Assembly (NCBI GenBank): GCA_947561715.1
Contig: OX387201.1
Coordinates: forward strand, 5,164,001 to 5,228,000
Source of the DNA: Ascidia mentula
Lineage: Eukaryota > Chordata > Ascidiacea > Phlebobranchia > Ascidiidae
Direction of reading: 5' to 3'
DNA length: 64,000 nt
Made by a program: the position numbers and the translations under genes. Below are positions 39,688 to 51,900 of the stretch, one piece after another. How positions within the stretch are numbered: position 1 is the stretch's first letter; every line of letters begins with the position of its first letter. The notes under the pieces were generated by a model. The model was given only the letters and a program-made list of their open reading frames with translations, was not told the DNA's origin and made no database searches.

Positions 39688-40865
39688 TTTGCTGCAAAAA
39701 TATGCATATGTTTAATATATAGGCTACACCACATTTACATCATAAGTTGCACCTTCTCATGCATTGTTTTTTAATTTCCTTAAATTCCTATAATTGTAAC
39801 TAGCACTGCTACACTGTATATGTCAACTTTCCTGTCAATCTTATCAATGCTACTTTCATTACTTTTTTTGTTATGTATTGTAGTTCTGCAACTATATTGG
39901 TTTTATACTTGATCCCATATGTGTCAAAACCGATTTTTGCCATGCATCATCTCATCAACAACTAATCTGGCAATTGCAAGTATTCCACTTATGTTAAAAC
40001 AATACACTGTGTGACGTAGTGTGCGTCGTATGTGATACGTCGTAGCCCACGCCTGTGCGTTGCCCAATGATGCGTATTGACCTCCAAAAAACAAACCAAC
40101 AGGCCATGCAAATCATTCAAACTATGACGGAGAATTATTGGTTGAACCTTTCCCACAATGTTAAAACGCATATGAACACACAAAATCAAACGGACCCTAT
40201 CATCACGGTTATGCTTTGAGTTGATGTGCAGTATAGAATACAACAAACATTTAACAATGCCATGTTTCTGTTCAAATACGCCACGAGCGTGAAATATACA
40301 CACTATCCACCTTCTCCAAAACAAACCACGGACTGATTTCAGACAGCAGTGCAATGGAAAATTTCAATCAACTAAAAGAAAAAAATACCTTTTTCTTCGC
40401 GCTCTCGAAGCAACGGGACTTTCCGCCAGCCGTTGCTGAGAGAGAACAAAACAAACAACACAGTATTGCGAGGGCGTCTGACAGCGCTTTTATTTAGGGT
40501 TCGTGCGCGGTCGTAGCGCGCCACGGTGCGACAAGATAGGTCAGACATTGTAATCTTTGTCACCTATATTGTTCACCGCAAACAAAAACCCTTATGACCT
40601 TTCCTTCGAAAGTTTTTTTTACATTAATTGTTGTTTTGTTCGACAGATCCTGTGGCAAACCACGTCCTATATGGGTTTTGGCACAGTATATGGCCAACAA
40701 ATATCAAAAAAAAATCTGGGACCAATCATGCCGTTGCTTGAAACATTACTGCGATGTCTGATTGTAGTGGTTGAGATCGCCAACGTAGATCTGAAGGTTG
40801 CCTGACAAATTGTGCGCTTGCGCACCGGTGTACCTTGGCCTCAATAACCCCCATGAAGCCGCTGA

Positions 40866-41205
40866 GCTCCTGTAGCTCAGTTGGTGAAGCGTTGGGCCTG
40901 ATATGGTAGGAAGATACTTTTACACCGGGTCACAAAGCTTTTTCCAAACTTGATCCACATATAAGCCTATGTAACATAGAAATCTGTGCGAATGTTAACG
41001 CTACGATTTCGTGTAGTATTTCAACTCAAATTTATGAACAAAAATAACAGGCGGTGGCCCTGTTCACGCCTAATCATTAAAATTCGCACAGATTTCTGCT
41101 TTATACATACTTATATGTGGATCAAGTTTGGAAAAAACTTTGTGACCCGGTGTAGTAGTATTTTCCGATATGGTAAGGGTCGCGAGTTCAAACTTCACAG
41201 GGAGC
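40866..41205 (+). pseudogene. tRNA-like sequence split by a MITE insertion
   Basis: With the inserted element and one target copy removed, the parts 40866-40908 and 41176-41205 form a 73-nt tRNA-like sequence. It begins GCTCCTGTAGCTCAGTTGG (acceptor 5' strand and A box) and ends with GCGAGTTCAAACT (T arm/B box) and AGGGAGC, which pairs with GCTCCT. The D stem has one mismatch and the anticodon stem pairs poorly, so before the insertion it was probably already a tRNA pseudogene or the head of a tRNA-derived SINE. No run of T terminator was noted right after it. Confidence 0.7.
40909..41166. mobile_element. MITE-like element with 85-bp TIRs and 9-bp TSD
   Basis: A 258-bp element bounded by terminal inverted repeats of about 85 bp (40909-40993 and 41082-41166). 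The ends are GGAAGATACTTTTACACC on the left and, read inward from the right, GGAAAATACTACTACACC, followed by GGGTCACAAAG in both. The 9-bp word GATATGGTA flanks it directly at 40900-40908 and 41167-41175 as a target-site duplication. There is no coding capacity. A 9-bp duplication points to a Mutator-like family; 8-bp hAT fits less well. Confidence 0.9.
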
Positions 41206-41764
41206 TTGAGTTTTTAATTCTTGCTCGGATTTGTCAGGAAAAAGTGGCTGGTCCAACTTGGCGGCGAAGCGTGTAAACCTACTAATCTGTGATCTTTTAT
41301 TTGGGTAGTGAAAAAAAAACACACTGTTTGTGTTTATCTGGCTTTGTTCAAACAAAAACAAGATTTTTGGATTTGGTAAGCAGTTTTGAACTGCAAGTTT
41401 TTCCATAAAATACTGCAAGTTTTTCTTGCATATTACAAAAATTCATATGATTCGCACAATCATGCCCTCCGAACAACAACAAGAATAAACGGTTGGAAAA
41501 GTGCATTGAAATAGTTAGTTTTGGTGATTTCCCGAGTCCGCCCTCTCATCCAGCCTATCAACCGCTGTTCGGCATTGCGATTGCGGGAACATTTGAGAAG
41601 TTGCACAATGCAAACCTCCTGTTATGAAGTTGTTTGACAGTTTGATATGAACGAATTCTTTTGCGAATGGTTTTGGAGCATTTAACGTTATTTATTTTTT
41701 TACCAAGTTTGAAATCCAAACATTTCTGCTTCTTGTTTTGTATCAAAGAAAGAAATCCTGAACT

Positions 41765-44700
41765 ATGATTTTGAAATATAAATATTGCTTTTTTTTCTTC
41801 CTTTACCTGGATGGCGTGCTCTGCACTACCACCACACAGTTTGAGGTGCAAAAAAGTGAAGATTCTGAGGTTGCAAGAAATCAGCTGCAAAAAATTTATC
41901 AACAAACCAAGCATATGCGTTACGGCAAGGTATGCGTTTTATATAAATATGCACTATCGATTAAGTCGACTGTATGTTGGAAAAAATGTCATGCTATTTT
42001 TTACAATTTATTGAGCAATCTGTGCGCCAAAAAATACAAGAAAGTGTCTAGTCTGCACATTGACAGTGCAACACGGCCCTGAAAACACCTAAATCCAATT
42101 TGGCTGATGGCCAACAGCCTATATTCATATACTTCATGTGCTTCAGAAATGTTTACTTATCAATTGCTTTTCTTCAGTGCTGGACAAAGGCACTGGAAGT
42201 GTTGCAAGCAGGCTGTCGAAATTTAAGTGATGAAAAACAACGTAGGATTGCTTACGCATTTGCTCGATGTCACTTGCAGGTAGTTTGTTTAAAGGCTTGT
42301 ATCATTTTGCATCTTAACTAACACAAGAAATCTTAACTGTTGTTAATAATTATTATTGTTTATGTTTTTTTTGTGTTTATTCAAAAAAATAACAGAGATG
42401 AATTTTGGTATTTACAGAGTGCAGGAAGAGATATACCTGAATGTGATGCTGATATGCCCATTTCATATTGTGCCTCTGAAAAAAATCTCAATGATGCTGC
42501 TTTTAATAGCTACACAGAGTTTTTTACCCATACACAGCAAATATGCTTTCATCTACAAAGTCAAGTAAACAGTCTGCAAATTAAAATTGTCTTTAATTAA
42601 GCTTTAATGGCGATAAACAGTACTATGTAAGCACTGCATTAAATTGCTTCCTGTTTTGGGAAAATGTTTGTGTGTAATTGAAAAACATTGAGTAAATAAA
42701 AAATTCACAACTTGTTATGTCAATTAATATTTAACTGTAGTAATTTGGCTTTAGGTCTGGCATGAAGCAACTGAAAACACGATTACACGCCTCGCTGACA
42801 ATTCTGAAGAGGTAGCGACCACCCTGGAAAAGAGTTCGGCAATTGCCCAGGAAATGGTAACGAGGCAAAACAGAACTTTGCAAAATCAAGCGGAGATGTT
42901 AAAAAATGAAAGGATGCTGCGTGAAAACATGCAGAAGTCTGTTCTCGATGTCCAGCGTTCGCATGAAGAAACAAAAAGCATTATTAGAGAGCAGAGAGTT
43001 TTATTTGCCGAAGTATTTGATCGTGTTGCAAGTAAGGACTGCTTGCTGTCTTACCAGTATAACTTTTGTACAACCAGAATCCCTTCAAATTATTTAAATT
43101 AAAACTTATCTCAGAAAAATCAATAAAAAACTACAAGTTAGCTGTTGTAAAGTTTTGGTATGCAACTTTCTGTGATAAAAAACTGTTGGCATGACAACCC
43201 ATGTTAAATCTCTGTTGCTATTTTAGCTTTGCAGAAAACTGTGTTGGGGGAGTTTACAAGTGTCTACACATTCGGGTTTTATGTTGGAGCTGCCCTTCTA
43301 GCTTACATATTAACATCAACACATAGATCTTCCTCTGCACGATTCTGGCTTTTTATTTTGCTCACCCTTAACTTTATAACAGAAAGGCTCATTGTAAACT
43401 ACCATATGGGTGAGTGACCTGTTACATATGTATTTCTGATAACATTACTTAAATATAACATAATGGCATTGTGGTGTACTAGATAGGGTTTATAACGAGT
43501 GTGATATTTTATTCATGCAATATTAAAAATGATGCCTTGACATTTTATTAGGTGGAACAGGTGTTTCTCCTAATGTATAATCTGCCTACCATGGTGCAAA
43601 TATGCTGTCGATTTTATGAATTAAATGTGTCGTGGTTTGTCTTGGTTGTGATACCATCAATTAGTTGCTTTTCCATTTGCAGTATCTGGGCAAGTTGAGG
43701 GAGTGCCTGAGGACACAGTCCTGCCAGAAACTCTCTACCACGACATGTGGTTGTGTCGAAAAACATACAGCATCATTTCATTCATTGTCATGCTTGTATG
43801 CATTATAAGGTAACTTACATCTCAAATGGAAGCAGAAATAGAGAAGTCAAGTGTGGTGTTTGTTAAATGAACTCTGTTCTTTTCTGTGTTTAATTACTTA
43901 GCACTTAAAACTACACTCGTATCTGACAGGTAATGTTCATGATGCAAAAAAAAACAGTATGTACTGTATCATTTGTTTTTTACCCTGATTACTTCTTGTG
44001 TGAATTGTTTTTACATTGTACTTATTTCCAGTGATGAGTCATTGGTCTATCTAAAATATAAAACTATTTTTTTTATGTATTAGGTACAAAGATTACAACA
44101 AAATCAACAACGAACTGTTGAATCAAATAAAACGACAAAATAAGGAGCTCCAAGATCTGCTTAAAGAACAAAGTGTTCACAGCTTCCACAACCAAACAAC
44201 ATCCCACACTCCACAGAAACCAAATGGGGTAAACCTTTATGTTTCTAAAATTTAATTGATAAACTTGATTTTTAACTTATTTCTGGTTCAGACTATTTTT
44301 AAAGTTAAATAATGTGGTTAAAATTTTGCTGCAGTTCTGTGATTTTGTTTAACATAATCTAAAAGCATAAAATTTTCAGCCACTATTGATCATGTTTACA
44401 ATTACAATCAATAAAACTTAACAGTTACTTTCAAAGTATCTTGAATCAAGTGGAATATTGTTTTTATTAGAATTTGGTGCCTGTCACTAGTCAGTCTTTG
44501 AGGCCATGTGAAGATCCAAACCACAGTCAGATGTTGAAAGTGGACGAACAACTTATCACCACCTTAACAAGCACTGTTGCAGGTATGTAGCAAGTCAAAA
44601 ACCCCAAAGTTATGTCCATGTAAGCACAAAAATGGAATGAAATCTCTATGTTTATTTTATCCCATAGCAAATAAAGTATAAAAGTAAGAGTAAGAATAAA

Positions 44701-47700
44701 TATTACTACGATTCATCACAAAACAACACCAATCCATCGTTTTGAGCCATTGGGCAATGTGTGTCATACTTCATGCTGGTACCAGTACCAATCACATTTG
44801 CTGGGTTACTAATAAGGTGACGTAATTGGGGCATTAACTTTTGCAGAGTCATCGTACTCCAATACATCAATGCTTAACTCACATCTTCTTTCCGATGATG
44901 AAGACCATACATTTATACCAGACGACAGTGGGTACGTTATTTACCAACACTTTTATAAATACTAATGTAAAGTTTGAATACAACAAGTATTTAATCAAAA
45001 TAGGGGCCATATCATATGGTAGAAAAATTTAGGTACCCAAAAAGCTGTACAGCCGCAGGTTGGTTAATCAAGCGCCTTCCCAGTACGCAAAGAAAACAAA
45101 CTGTACGCAATGTTAGAACATCATTGATTGGTGAAAATCAACCTGAACTTCTGCGTCGCCTTATCCGGACTAACATGACCGTTCTTTTTCCCGCGGTTTC
45201 CGGCTGATGAAGGAATTGTCAAACTACTGCCCGATGCAGTGGACATCACCGGGCTACTGTTAAACACCTCTCCATCTAGGCCGTCTATGTGTGGTAACGT
45301 GCCTTTTTTTCCGCGATTGTGCCCGGTGGGTGTCGTTGTCACCATGAGTAATTCACTTTCGTTGCCTAGCGACCGATGCCTGTTCTCGTTGGAAACGATG
45401 ACAGGTTGAAACTTAGTGAAAACGCGATTAAAGTTTCCTTCCCTGTTGGTGATTTCCATTCTCAGGCGCTCGATTTCTTTCCTCGCTCGTTCAAGTTCTT
45501 CCAGGTGTTCGCGACAGGCTTCCGCGTCTCCGTCGCGCCCTCTCGCGGCGTCCTGCAACGATAGCTTATCAATTTTTTGCCAGTGGTTTGGCCGTTACAG
45601 GATGCGCAGTTTAACTATTTATTGTAGGAACTGCTTCCAGCCTAACGCAGTGCAAAGTATGGATCACCCTTTACGATTTGTTCTTATGGCGCATCAGGGT
45701 AAACTGAACACTTCCCCCTTAATAAGGGAAAATACATGAAATAAAACACAGGGCCTTTCATACTAAAACGTATGTAAAACTGTTGTTATTTTTCGAACAT
45801 ATATCTGTTATGTATATCGTATTCGGCAGCCAGCGTTTTATCACTCACCACAACCATAATAAGCGGTTGCTGCAGAATGCTCGTTATCCAATTCCAATGT
45901 GTATACGTATCGTTGAAACGTAAATTACATTACATGTCATAACCTCTTACCCACGGTCTTCCCTTTTGTCCCTTCTTTGCTCCCTGCTTCGCTTGCCTCC
46001 TGAAAAGGCTGTTTTCCGCCTCCTGTGCTTGCAATTTCCTCGTCAATTCCTCTGCGTTTCTACTGCTGTCCTCCAGCATCTTATTGGCCCGGAGCACTTG
46101 CTGCTGCGCTCCTCTCAGGTCTTCTTCCCTGCTCATGAGCTCTCTCCGCGCCTCTGCCAAGTATTTATCCACCGACTTTACCCGGTCTTCAGCCACCCTG
46201 TTTGCACGCTTGTAGTTCTCGAGTTGTTCAAGGCACTGGTCAAGTTTCCTGCTGCAATCCAACATCTGTTCTGCCAGTTTTGCATGTGAGCCTTTCACGC
46301 GTTCATTATCCTTGTGCGCGCGCGTGAGGAGGTCCCTCAACCGCCCCGTCTCCATCTTCTCTTCCAAAAGATCCTGTTTGCAAGCCTCCAAACGCTCCTG
46401 GGCTTCGTGCAGGATCTGCGCGCGGTTATCGGTCACGTGGTTCACCTGTCGCTTGCTGTTCCGTTCCATCTCGCGGACTTTATACTCTACTGAGTCCAGG
46501 TAGGACTTGACCAGTTTGGCCATGCGCGCAATCTCGCTGCGGAACTGTTCTTTCATTTCGTCTATCTCGATTTCTCGTTCGTGGTTCTTAGTGAACAGCA
46601 TGTGAACGACCTGGGTCAATTCGGCGACCTTCTTTGACATCCGGTAGCCGAACGAACCCTTGAAAAAGCCGACTGGTTTCGTTAAATCCTGGTTTGTCTG
46701 TTCTTTGCTCGACATTTTTGGTCGTCACTACTACTTCGGCAGCTAACTGAGCCTATTAAACCGGTCAAGCTTGGCCCTCGCGACAAAATGTGCTTCTTTT
46801 AAATGTACCACGCCTATCTATTGTCTTTCACGAGCGATTCTGTTTCACGCCTTGATATGCGACACCGCCGCATTGGTTGCGTTGCCCAATGGCGCTTATT
46901 ATCGCCACCCGATCTCGGCGCGTTCTTGTGTCCAACGTGTTTGTATCAATTCGACAATTATGTGGCACTCTCAAGACATTTCTGCACCAAGGCGAAGTTG
47001 AACAATGCTTTTCCGGTTGTCGAGGAGTTTTGTTCAAACAAGTTTGATAAACAGAAGTAACACGCGTACGTTCGCGTCCAGAAAAGTGGTTATTACCCAA
47101 TTCGGCTTTGAAATACTATGTTAAAGTAACTTTTTCATCTTTGTTTAAAAAATAACCGGCCATTTTTCAAAATCGATGTCATAGAATGAAAAAATGCACA
47201 TGTGCTTATTTTCGGTGCAACTTTGTTCATGCGCATGATTTTGTACTCAGTTTCATAGCCATATTAGCGCAATAAAACTGAAAACCGAAAATAATTCAAA
47301 TCTTCGTCATCACAGGTCTGAATCGTCGTATTCCAGCTACAGAACCGGCTCAAGCCGAAGATCTTCTTCATTGGGAGGCGAGGAGCACGTTGTGGCAATG
47401 ATGAGATCCTTCCGAAGGTCCTCCACTCCTCACAGAGAGTCGGAGAGTCCTGGCACTCCACCAGGAGGAGGAAGAAGGTCACGAAGATCAAGCGTGTCAT
47501 CCGACATCTCCATAATGGAACAATTAAACCAGAGTGTCACGCAGGCCCAGGTACGTTTACATTTGCAACCGTTAGGTTGTAGGGCGATGGTTTGTTACTG
47601 GGTCGATTTCTGAAGCTATTTGGTTGTTGGGGTAAAATTTCGTGCAGGAGAGCGGTGAGTATACACTGGAAAGGTTTGCTGCAAGCTTTTTTGGAACTGC

Positions 47701-48084
47701 CTCTGTTTGCAAATTAAGAATCATTTCACAGTGCTCTTGCACTGAAGATATTTTTCACAACAAAAATAATTCACGATATTACCCTAATAACAATAATTCA
47801 AAAGAGAACGTTTTAAATTGAAGTCATCTGGTGTATCATAAACATTGATTTCACCTGCGCGGTCATCCTCAAGTTTTTGTGCGTGACAGTATTTTCCACT
47901 TGAAATAGCACTGTACGATTTGTTTCTACAGGGCGTCATAGTAGGCGGCCACAACCTCCGAAAACGAAGGTCCCCGAGAAGTCTCAACCCCATAGTTGAA
48001 CGAGAAAGTGCTCAAGACTTCGCCAAGGCAGTCGCTCAAATGACAATGCAACGAAGAAGAATTCTTTACAACAGTTCGCGCTAG
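41765..48084 (+). CDS. Brambleberry / Kar5 / GEX1-family nuclear fusion protein
   Basis: Eleven exons in phase (41765-41929, 42178-42279, 42418-42564, 42755-43031, 43227-43409, 43683-43809, 44084-44228, 44471-44582, 44847-44931, 47316-47550, 47932-48084) give 576 residues. Members of this family act at the nuclear envelope in gamete or pronuclear fusion: yeast Kar5, plant GEX1, zebrafish Brambleberry. Visible are an N-terminal signal peptide (YCFFFFLYLDGVLC), the Cys-rich ectodomain with CWTKALEVLQAGC, RRIAYAFARCHLQSAGR and CDADMPISYC, a long coiled coil (exon 4), TM segments at FGFYVGAALLAYIL, FWLFILLTLNFI and IISFIVMLVCII, then a Ser/Arg-rich tail. Exons 10-11 follow a 2.4-kb intron containing another gene; their phase (GG|G) fits exon 9 and the Ser/Arg-rich content is typical, but that join is the least certain. 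Confidence 0.85.
45121..46715 (-). CDS. FAM184-like coiled-coil protein nested in a brambleberry intron
   Basis: Two exons (45951-46715 and 45121-45552) give 398 residues in phase. The N-terminus YRMSKKVAELTQVVHMLFTK resembles the start of FAM184A/B (KMSKKIAQLTKVIYALNTK). The C-terminus EITNREGNFNRVFTKFQP resembles the FAM184A end (ELVNRETNFNKVFN). Between them runs one continuous Glu/Lys/Arg-rich coiled coil. Vertebrate FAM184A exceeds 1,100 residues, so this is a short form keeping both conserved ends and lacking most of the rod. FAM184 function is poorly known. The gene sits entirely inside intron 9 of the brambleberry homologue, on the other strand, and is much richer in CpG than its host. 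A short low-complexity tail (NRGKK repeated twice) ends the protein. Confidence 0.8.
46803..47060 (+). CDS. Small hypothetical protein with a C2HC-like zinc motif
   Basis: An 85-codon frame starts with a good context (AAAATG) only 88 bp from the divergent FAM184-like ATG. It contains FLCPTCLYQFDNYVALSRHF then CTK: two Cys spaced CxxC, twelve residues, then His and Cys, like a degenerate zinc finger. It lies in the same brambleberry intron. It could be a real small gene, an alternative exon of the host gene, or chance within a CpG-rich promoter. I do not recognise a family. Confidence 0.28.
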   Translation: MYHAYLLSFTSDSVSRLDMRHRRIGCVAQWRLLSPPDLGAFLCPTCLYQFDNYVALSRHFCTKAKLNNAFPVVEEFCSNKFDKQK

Positions 48085-48941
48085 AGAGTCATTGAAAAAC
48101 GGATACGGGCTGTAGGAAAATTCGTTTTAAAAGAAAGCCTGCAAGTTAAAGATGGTGCACACAATGCATTTGTTAAATACCTGGCTTGTTTGCAACATCC
48201 CTGTAATGCATGTTTTAAAGTTTTTATTCGAGATTTTATTATTTGTAGCAGCGTTTTGCATGCTTAAATCTGTATACTAAACTAAGCGTACAACAAAGCG
48301 CTTATGCAAGACTATGCCGATTTTTTCCTGACATCTTTTACACCTTATCGCCAATGGAACTTGTCAACCTATTCATTTTATATTTTATTATTTTTTCCCG
48401 CGTGATTGCATCGTGATCTAGAAATCATTTTAGCGTTACAGTTTTAAATAATAAAAATCTTTTAACGTCGAAATAGCTTTTAGTTAGGTTTCGGATGAAG
48501 TCTAACCCTTTATGAGCTGAATTTTAAATGTTACTAGAACAACTTTGTGTCCACGCTTTTTGAGTTGGTTCTCTACAGCATGAATATTGTTTTTGTAGTT
48601 ACGAAAAATCGTCACTTTGTTGATATAGTTTTGAGGAACTTTACCTAGTTTACGATAGGGAATTTTTTTCGTGTAAATTTAATCATTTCTCATTTCAAAA
48701 TTTAATTCTATCTACTTTCACTACAGTCGACTCAAAATTCGTAAAAACTCCCCAAGTTTCCACCACACGTGAATGTCTTTTCTCTGTAGACTAGAGAGTT
48801 GGCACAAACACACAACCGTTTTCGCGCGTTGTTTATTGACGAAAATGTATAGTATAACAAACAATTCCACTTGATGGTGGGCATGGACACAACGCAGAGG
48901 CGGCGATTGGTAAAATTTCCTAGCGCATACGTCATCCAACA
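48085..48941. other. Tail-to-tail intergenic region
   Basis: Between the stop codons of the brambleberry homologue and DNAJC2. AT-rich, with no coding signal; it should hold both 3' UTRs. Confidence 0.5.
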
Positions 48942-51900
48942 TCACGTTTTCTTGCCCTGTTGCTGACTCATCGCTTTTTTCGCTTTCACCATTTCAACTA
49001 GCTCCTAAAAGTAAAAAAATCACAATGAGTATCAAGTACTTCAAAAATGCTTCAACAATAGGCAGCAATAACAACTGCAATACTATGCCAACGAGGAGTA
49101 TTAATATCATGTGTAGCATTGTAGCATTAAACACAATCTTCTCTATGACGTTTACCTTGTAACGCAACATACACTCTTTCTTGTTTCGACTGTTAACCGA
49201 CTCCGCAATCTTGTCCCATCTTTGCGGCGTGCTGTTTGGAAAAGTTTTCAAAGCCTGCTCCAGCCTTTTTTGTTCGTCGCTCGCCCAAGCACGGGGCCCG
49301 TCTGTGAGGAAAATATTGAATGAGAGGCCAAAACCCATTATATCAGTTCTGTTCAATTTAATTCGCAAAACCAAAAATAGTTGTACGAAAACCCATCAAT
49401 TGCTTTTTAAAATTTCATATGTTGGGTAAAAGTCATATGTGTGGTAGCCAGCACAACGGTAATTAAATATGAAATAAGTTAAAAGAAAGGTCATGTGTGA
49501 TTGGAGTGTAATTGAGCATGAAGGACATTGATAAGTTAACAAAATAGGAAAACAGAAAAAATAATACAGCTTGTAATATTACTAAACAAGAAAAGCGAAA
49601 TGGAAGATGAACAATAAGAACAAGAAAATTGTACAATAACGTTACAAAACTTACCAAACCGCTGGGTGATGACATTATCAGTGGGCTCTGATTTACTTTC
49701 GGCTGCATGCTTCTCTTGGAACTTGGCGAATGCTTTCTGATTCGCCTCGGCTCTTAATTCAGATTCTTTGAGATTCTTGGCACGACCAAGGCAGTCCTTG
49801 GCACTGCGATTCTTAACACTCGAATGTGTGTTTACATAATTGGCCACTGTATCCCATCTGCCAACAAAATGAGAAAACGTTTACTGATATAGTAAGAAAT
49901 GTTAAATAATAAAAGCATTGCTGATCATTCAAAACATGGGTCAAATGACTAAGTTGGTAATAAATTTACTCATATACTGGGAAGCAATCTGTCACAAACA
50001 ATCATTTACTAAAAAAAATCATTTACAACAACCACTGTATGTGCAAAAGACAAAAACCTTTTGTTTGTTCCTGCTGGAAACAAGTTGACTGCTTTGATTA
50101 AAACTTGCAGATCCTCGTATGACCAAATCCCACCACTTTTATTTCCAGAGCCAGTACCATTTTTAGCCTTGCCTGATGAGGTTTCAACATGCTTTCTTTT
50201 TTCCTCGTCCACTTTGGCTTGCAATTTGCATAACTAAAATTAATGTTAATTATTTTTGAAAAAAATTGAAAGACATGAGATCCTGCTAAAAGCAAAAAGC
50301 GCTGATTCCTAAAGTCAATTTCATTCACCCACCTCTTCTTCAACGACTGTTTTAGCTGCTTTGTCATCACATCCTTCAATATCCTTGTTAAGCTTTTGTA
50401 TTTCAATAACGTCCAGGACAACACAGAGGTGATTGATTTTGTCCATCATTTCAAGCTGTTCTGCTTCTGATTCTCGAAAGTGGTTGTGTTTCTGCTCATG
50501 CAAGAATACAAAGATCAAATTAATTTTCAAAATAAGCAAAATGAACAAAATCATACCTTGCAAAATGCTTTTAATTTTTGCCTCTCTTTTTTCAACAGTT
50601 TTTTCTCTTTTTCTTTTTCCTTCTTTGCCTCAATCTGCTTTTGCTTTTTCTCTTCCTCTTCTTGTTTTTGTAAATCTGCTTTCTCCTTCTCTATCTTTTT
50701 CTCTGCAGCAAGTTTTCTCTCTGAGGCTTTTCGAACAGCATCAGCTTTTGCAGCTTTTTCTTCCTCCCTACAGAAGAACACATTGGCAATAAAAACAAAC
50801 ACGTGATGACAAACTGAAGTAAAGCACGACAATGTTACCGTTTCCTTTTCTCCTCTTCCTTGATACGTTTAATTCTGGGGTCACAGGCATATGCATTGTC
50901 CACAAGTTGACGAATTCTTTGATTTTCCTCTTTTTTCCTTGTGGCCCTCGCAGCACGGTTTTGCTTTTCCATCCAACGCCTTTCATAAGCACTACAGCAC
51001 AAAATATTGGTTGCTTTTTGACATGTTTGGCTACATTACAGCAAAATTTTTATCAGCAAACATACTCTTCTGCCTTTTCTTTGTTTTCTTCATCCAGATA
51101 TGAATACTCCCTCCAAGAGTTAAAGTTATACCAGAAGTTGTAAAATGTGTCAACTTCATCAACAGATGACCAGCGGTCTCCCAAAAATGGCACATTTGGT
51201 TCAATGGACCACCTGGAGTTGCGATCAAACACAGGACCAAACACTTCATAAAAGTTTTCCCTAGAAAAGAAAAGTTTTGGATGACTGTTTACAGCTTTTT
51301 AGTGTGGAATATAAAAACTAATGCACTACTATTTACACATAACATGCCAAAGACATCACAGAAACTCTTGTTTGATTTTGCACTACTTTTGATGAATTGA
51401 ATAAAAATATTTTCTCCATTTCATTTGGGACATTATCGTACCTGGAATTTTTGTTTACGGAAGGGAAGTCATCATCGAAGTTTGGATCAATGCTGTCATA
51501 AGATCTTCTGCCCTCCAAAGAGCGCAGAGTCTCATATGCACGTGTAATACAAGTGAAGTAATCATCACAATCATTTATATCTTTTTCACCAGCACGACGA
51601 CGCTTGTCTGGATGATGCTTCAAAACGCATTTTCTATCTGTGACACAGTGAGCATAAATCTAAATGTAAATAAGAGATGGGAGTGTGTATGGTCCAACTT
51701 ATACCCACCTAATGACCTACATTCACAGTATTGGTGACGTTTTTGGTTTAAATACTATTTACTAATAACTGTCAATTCAAACAGCTGTGAATGTAGGTGT
51801 GGGGCGATCATGCCAATTATGTCATTGCATGAAATATTACAGCTGTGAATGTATTCATGATTTTGTGTAGGATAATATGAAACATCTTACATGCATTTCT

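Larger units (their letters stand above)
39688..41764. other. Divergent intergenic region NUAK / brambleberry
   Basis: About 2 kb between two divergent start codons. It contains CRE-like TGACGTA and CGTCGTA words around 40,010-40,060, a CpG-rich patch at 40,400-40,560 and, at 40866-41205, a tRNA-like sequence interrupted by a MITE. A minus-strand open frame at 39989-40354 (121 codons) has no recognisable domain. Confidence 0.5.

Noticed and set aside
39989-40354. 121-codon minus-strand frame upstream of NUAK
   Set aside because: Considered as a transposase fragment, but no motif supports this; overlaps the likely promoter region.
40866-41205. Functional tRNA gene
   Set aside because: Interrupted by a 258-bp element and with a poorly paired anticodon stem even before the insertion.
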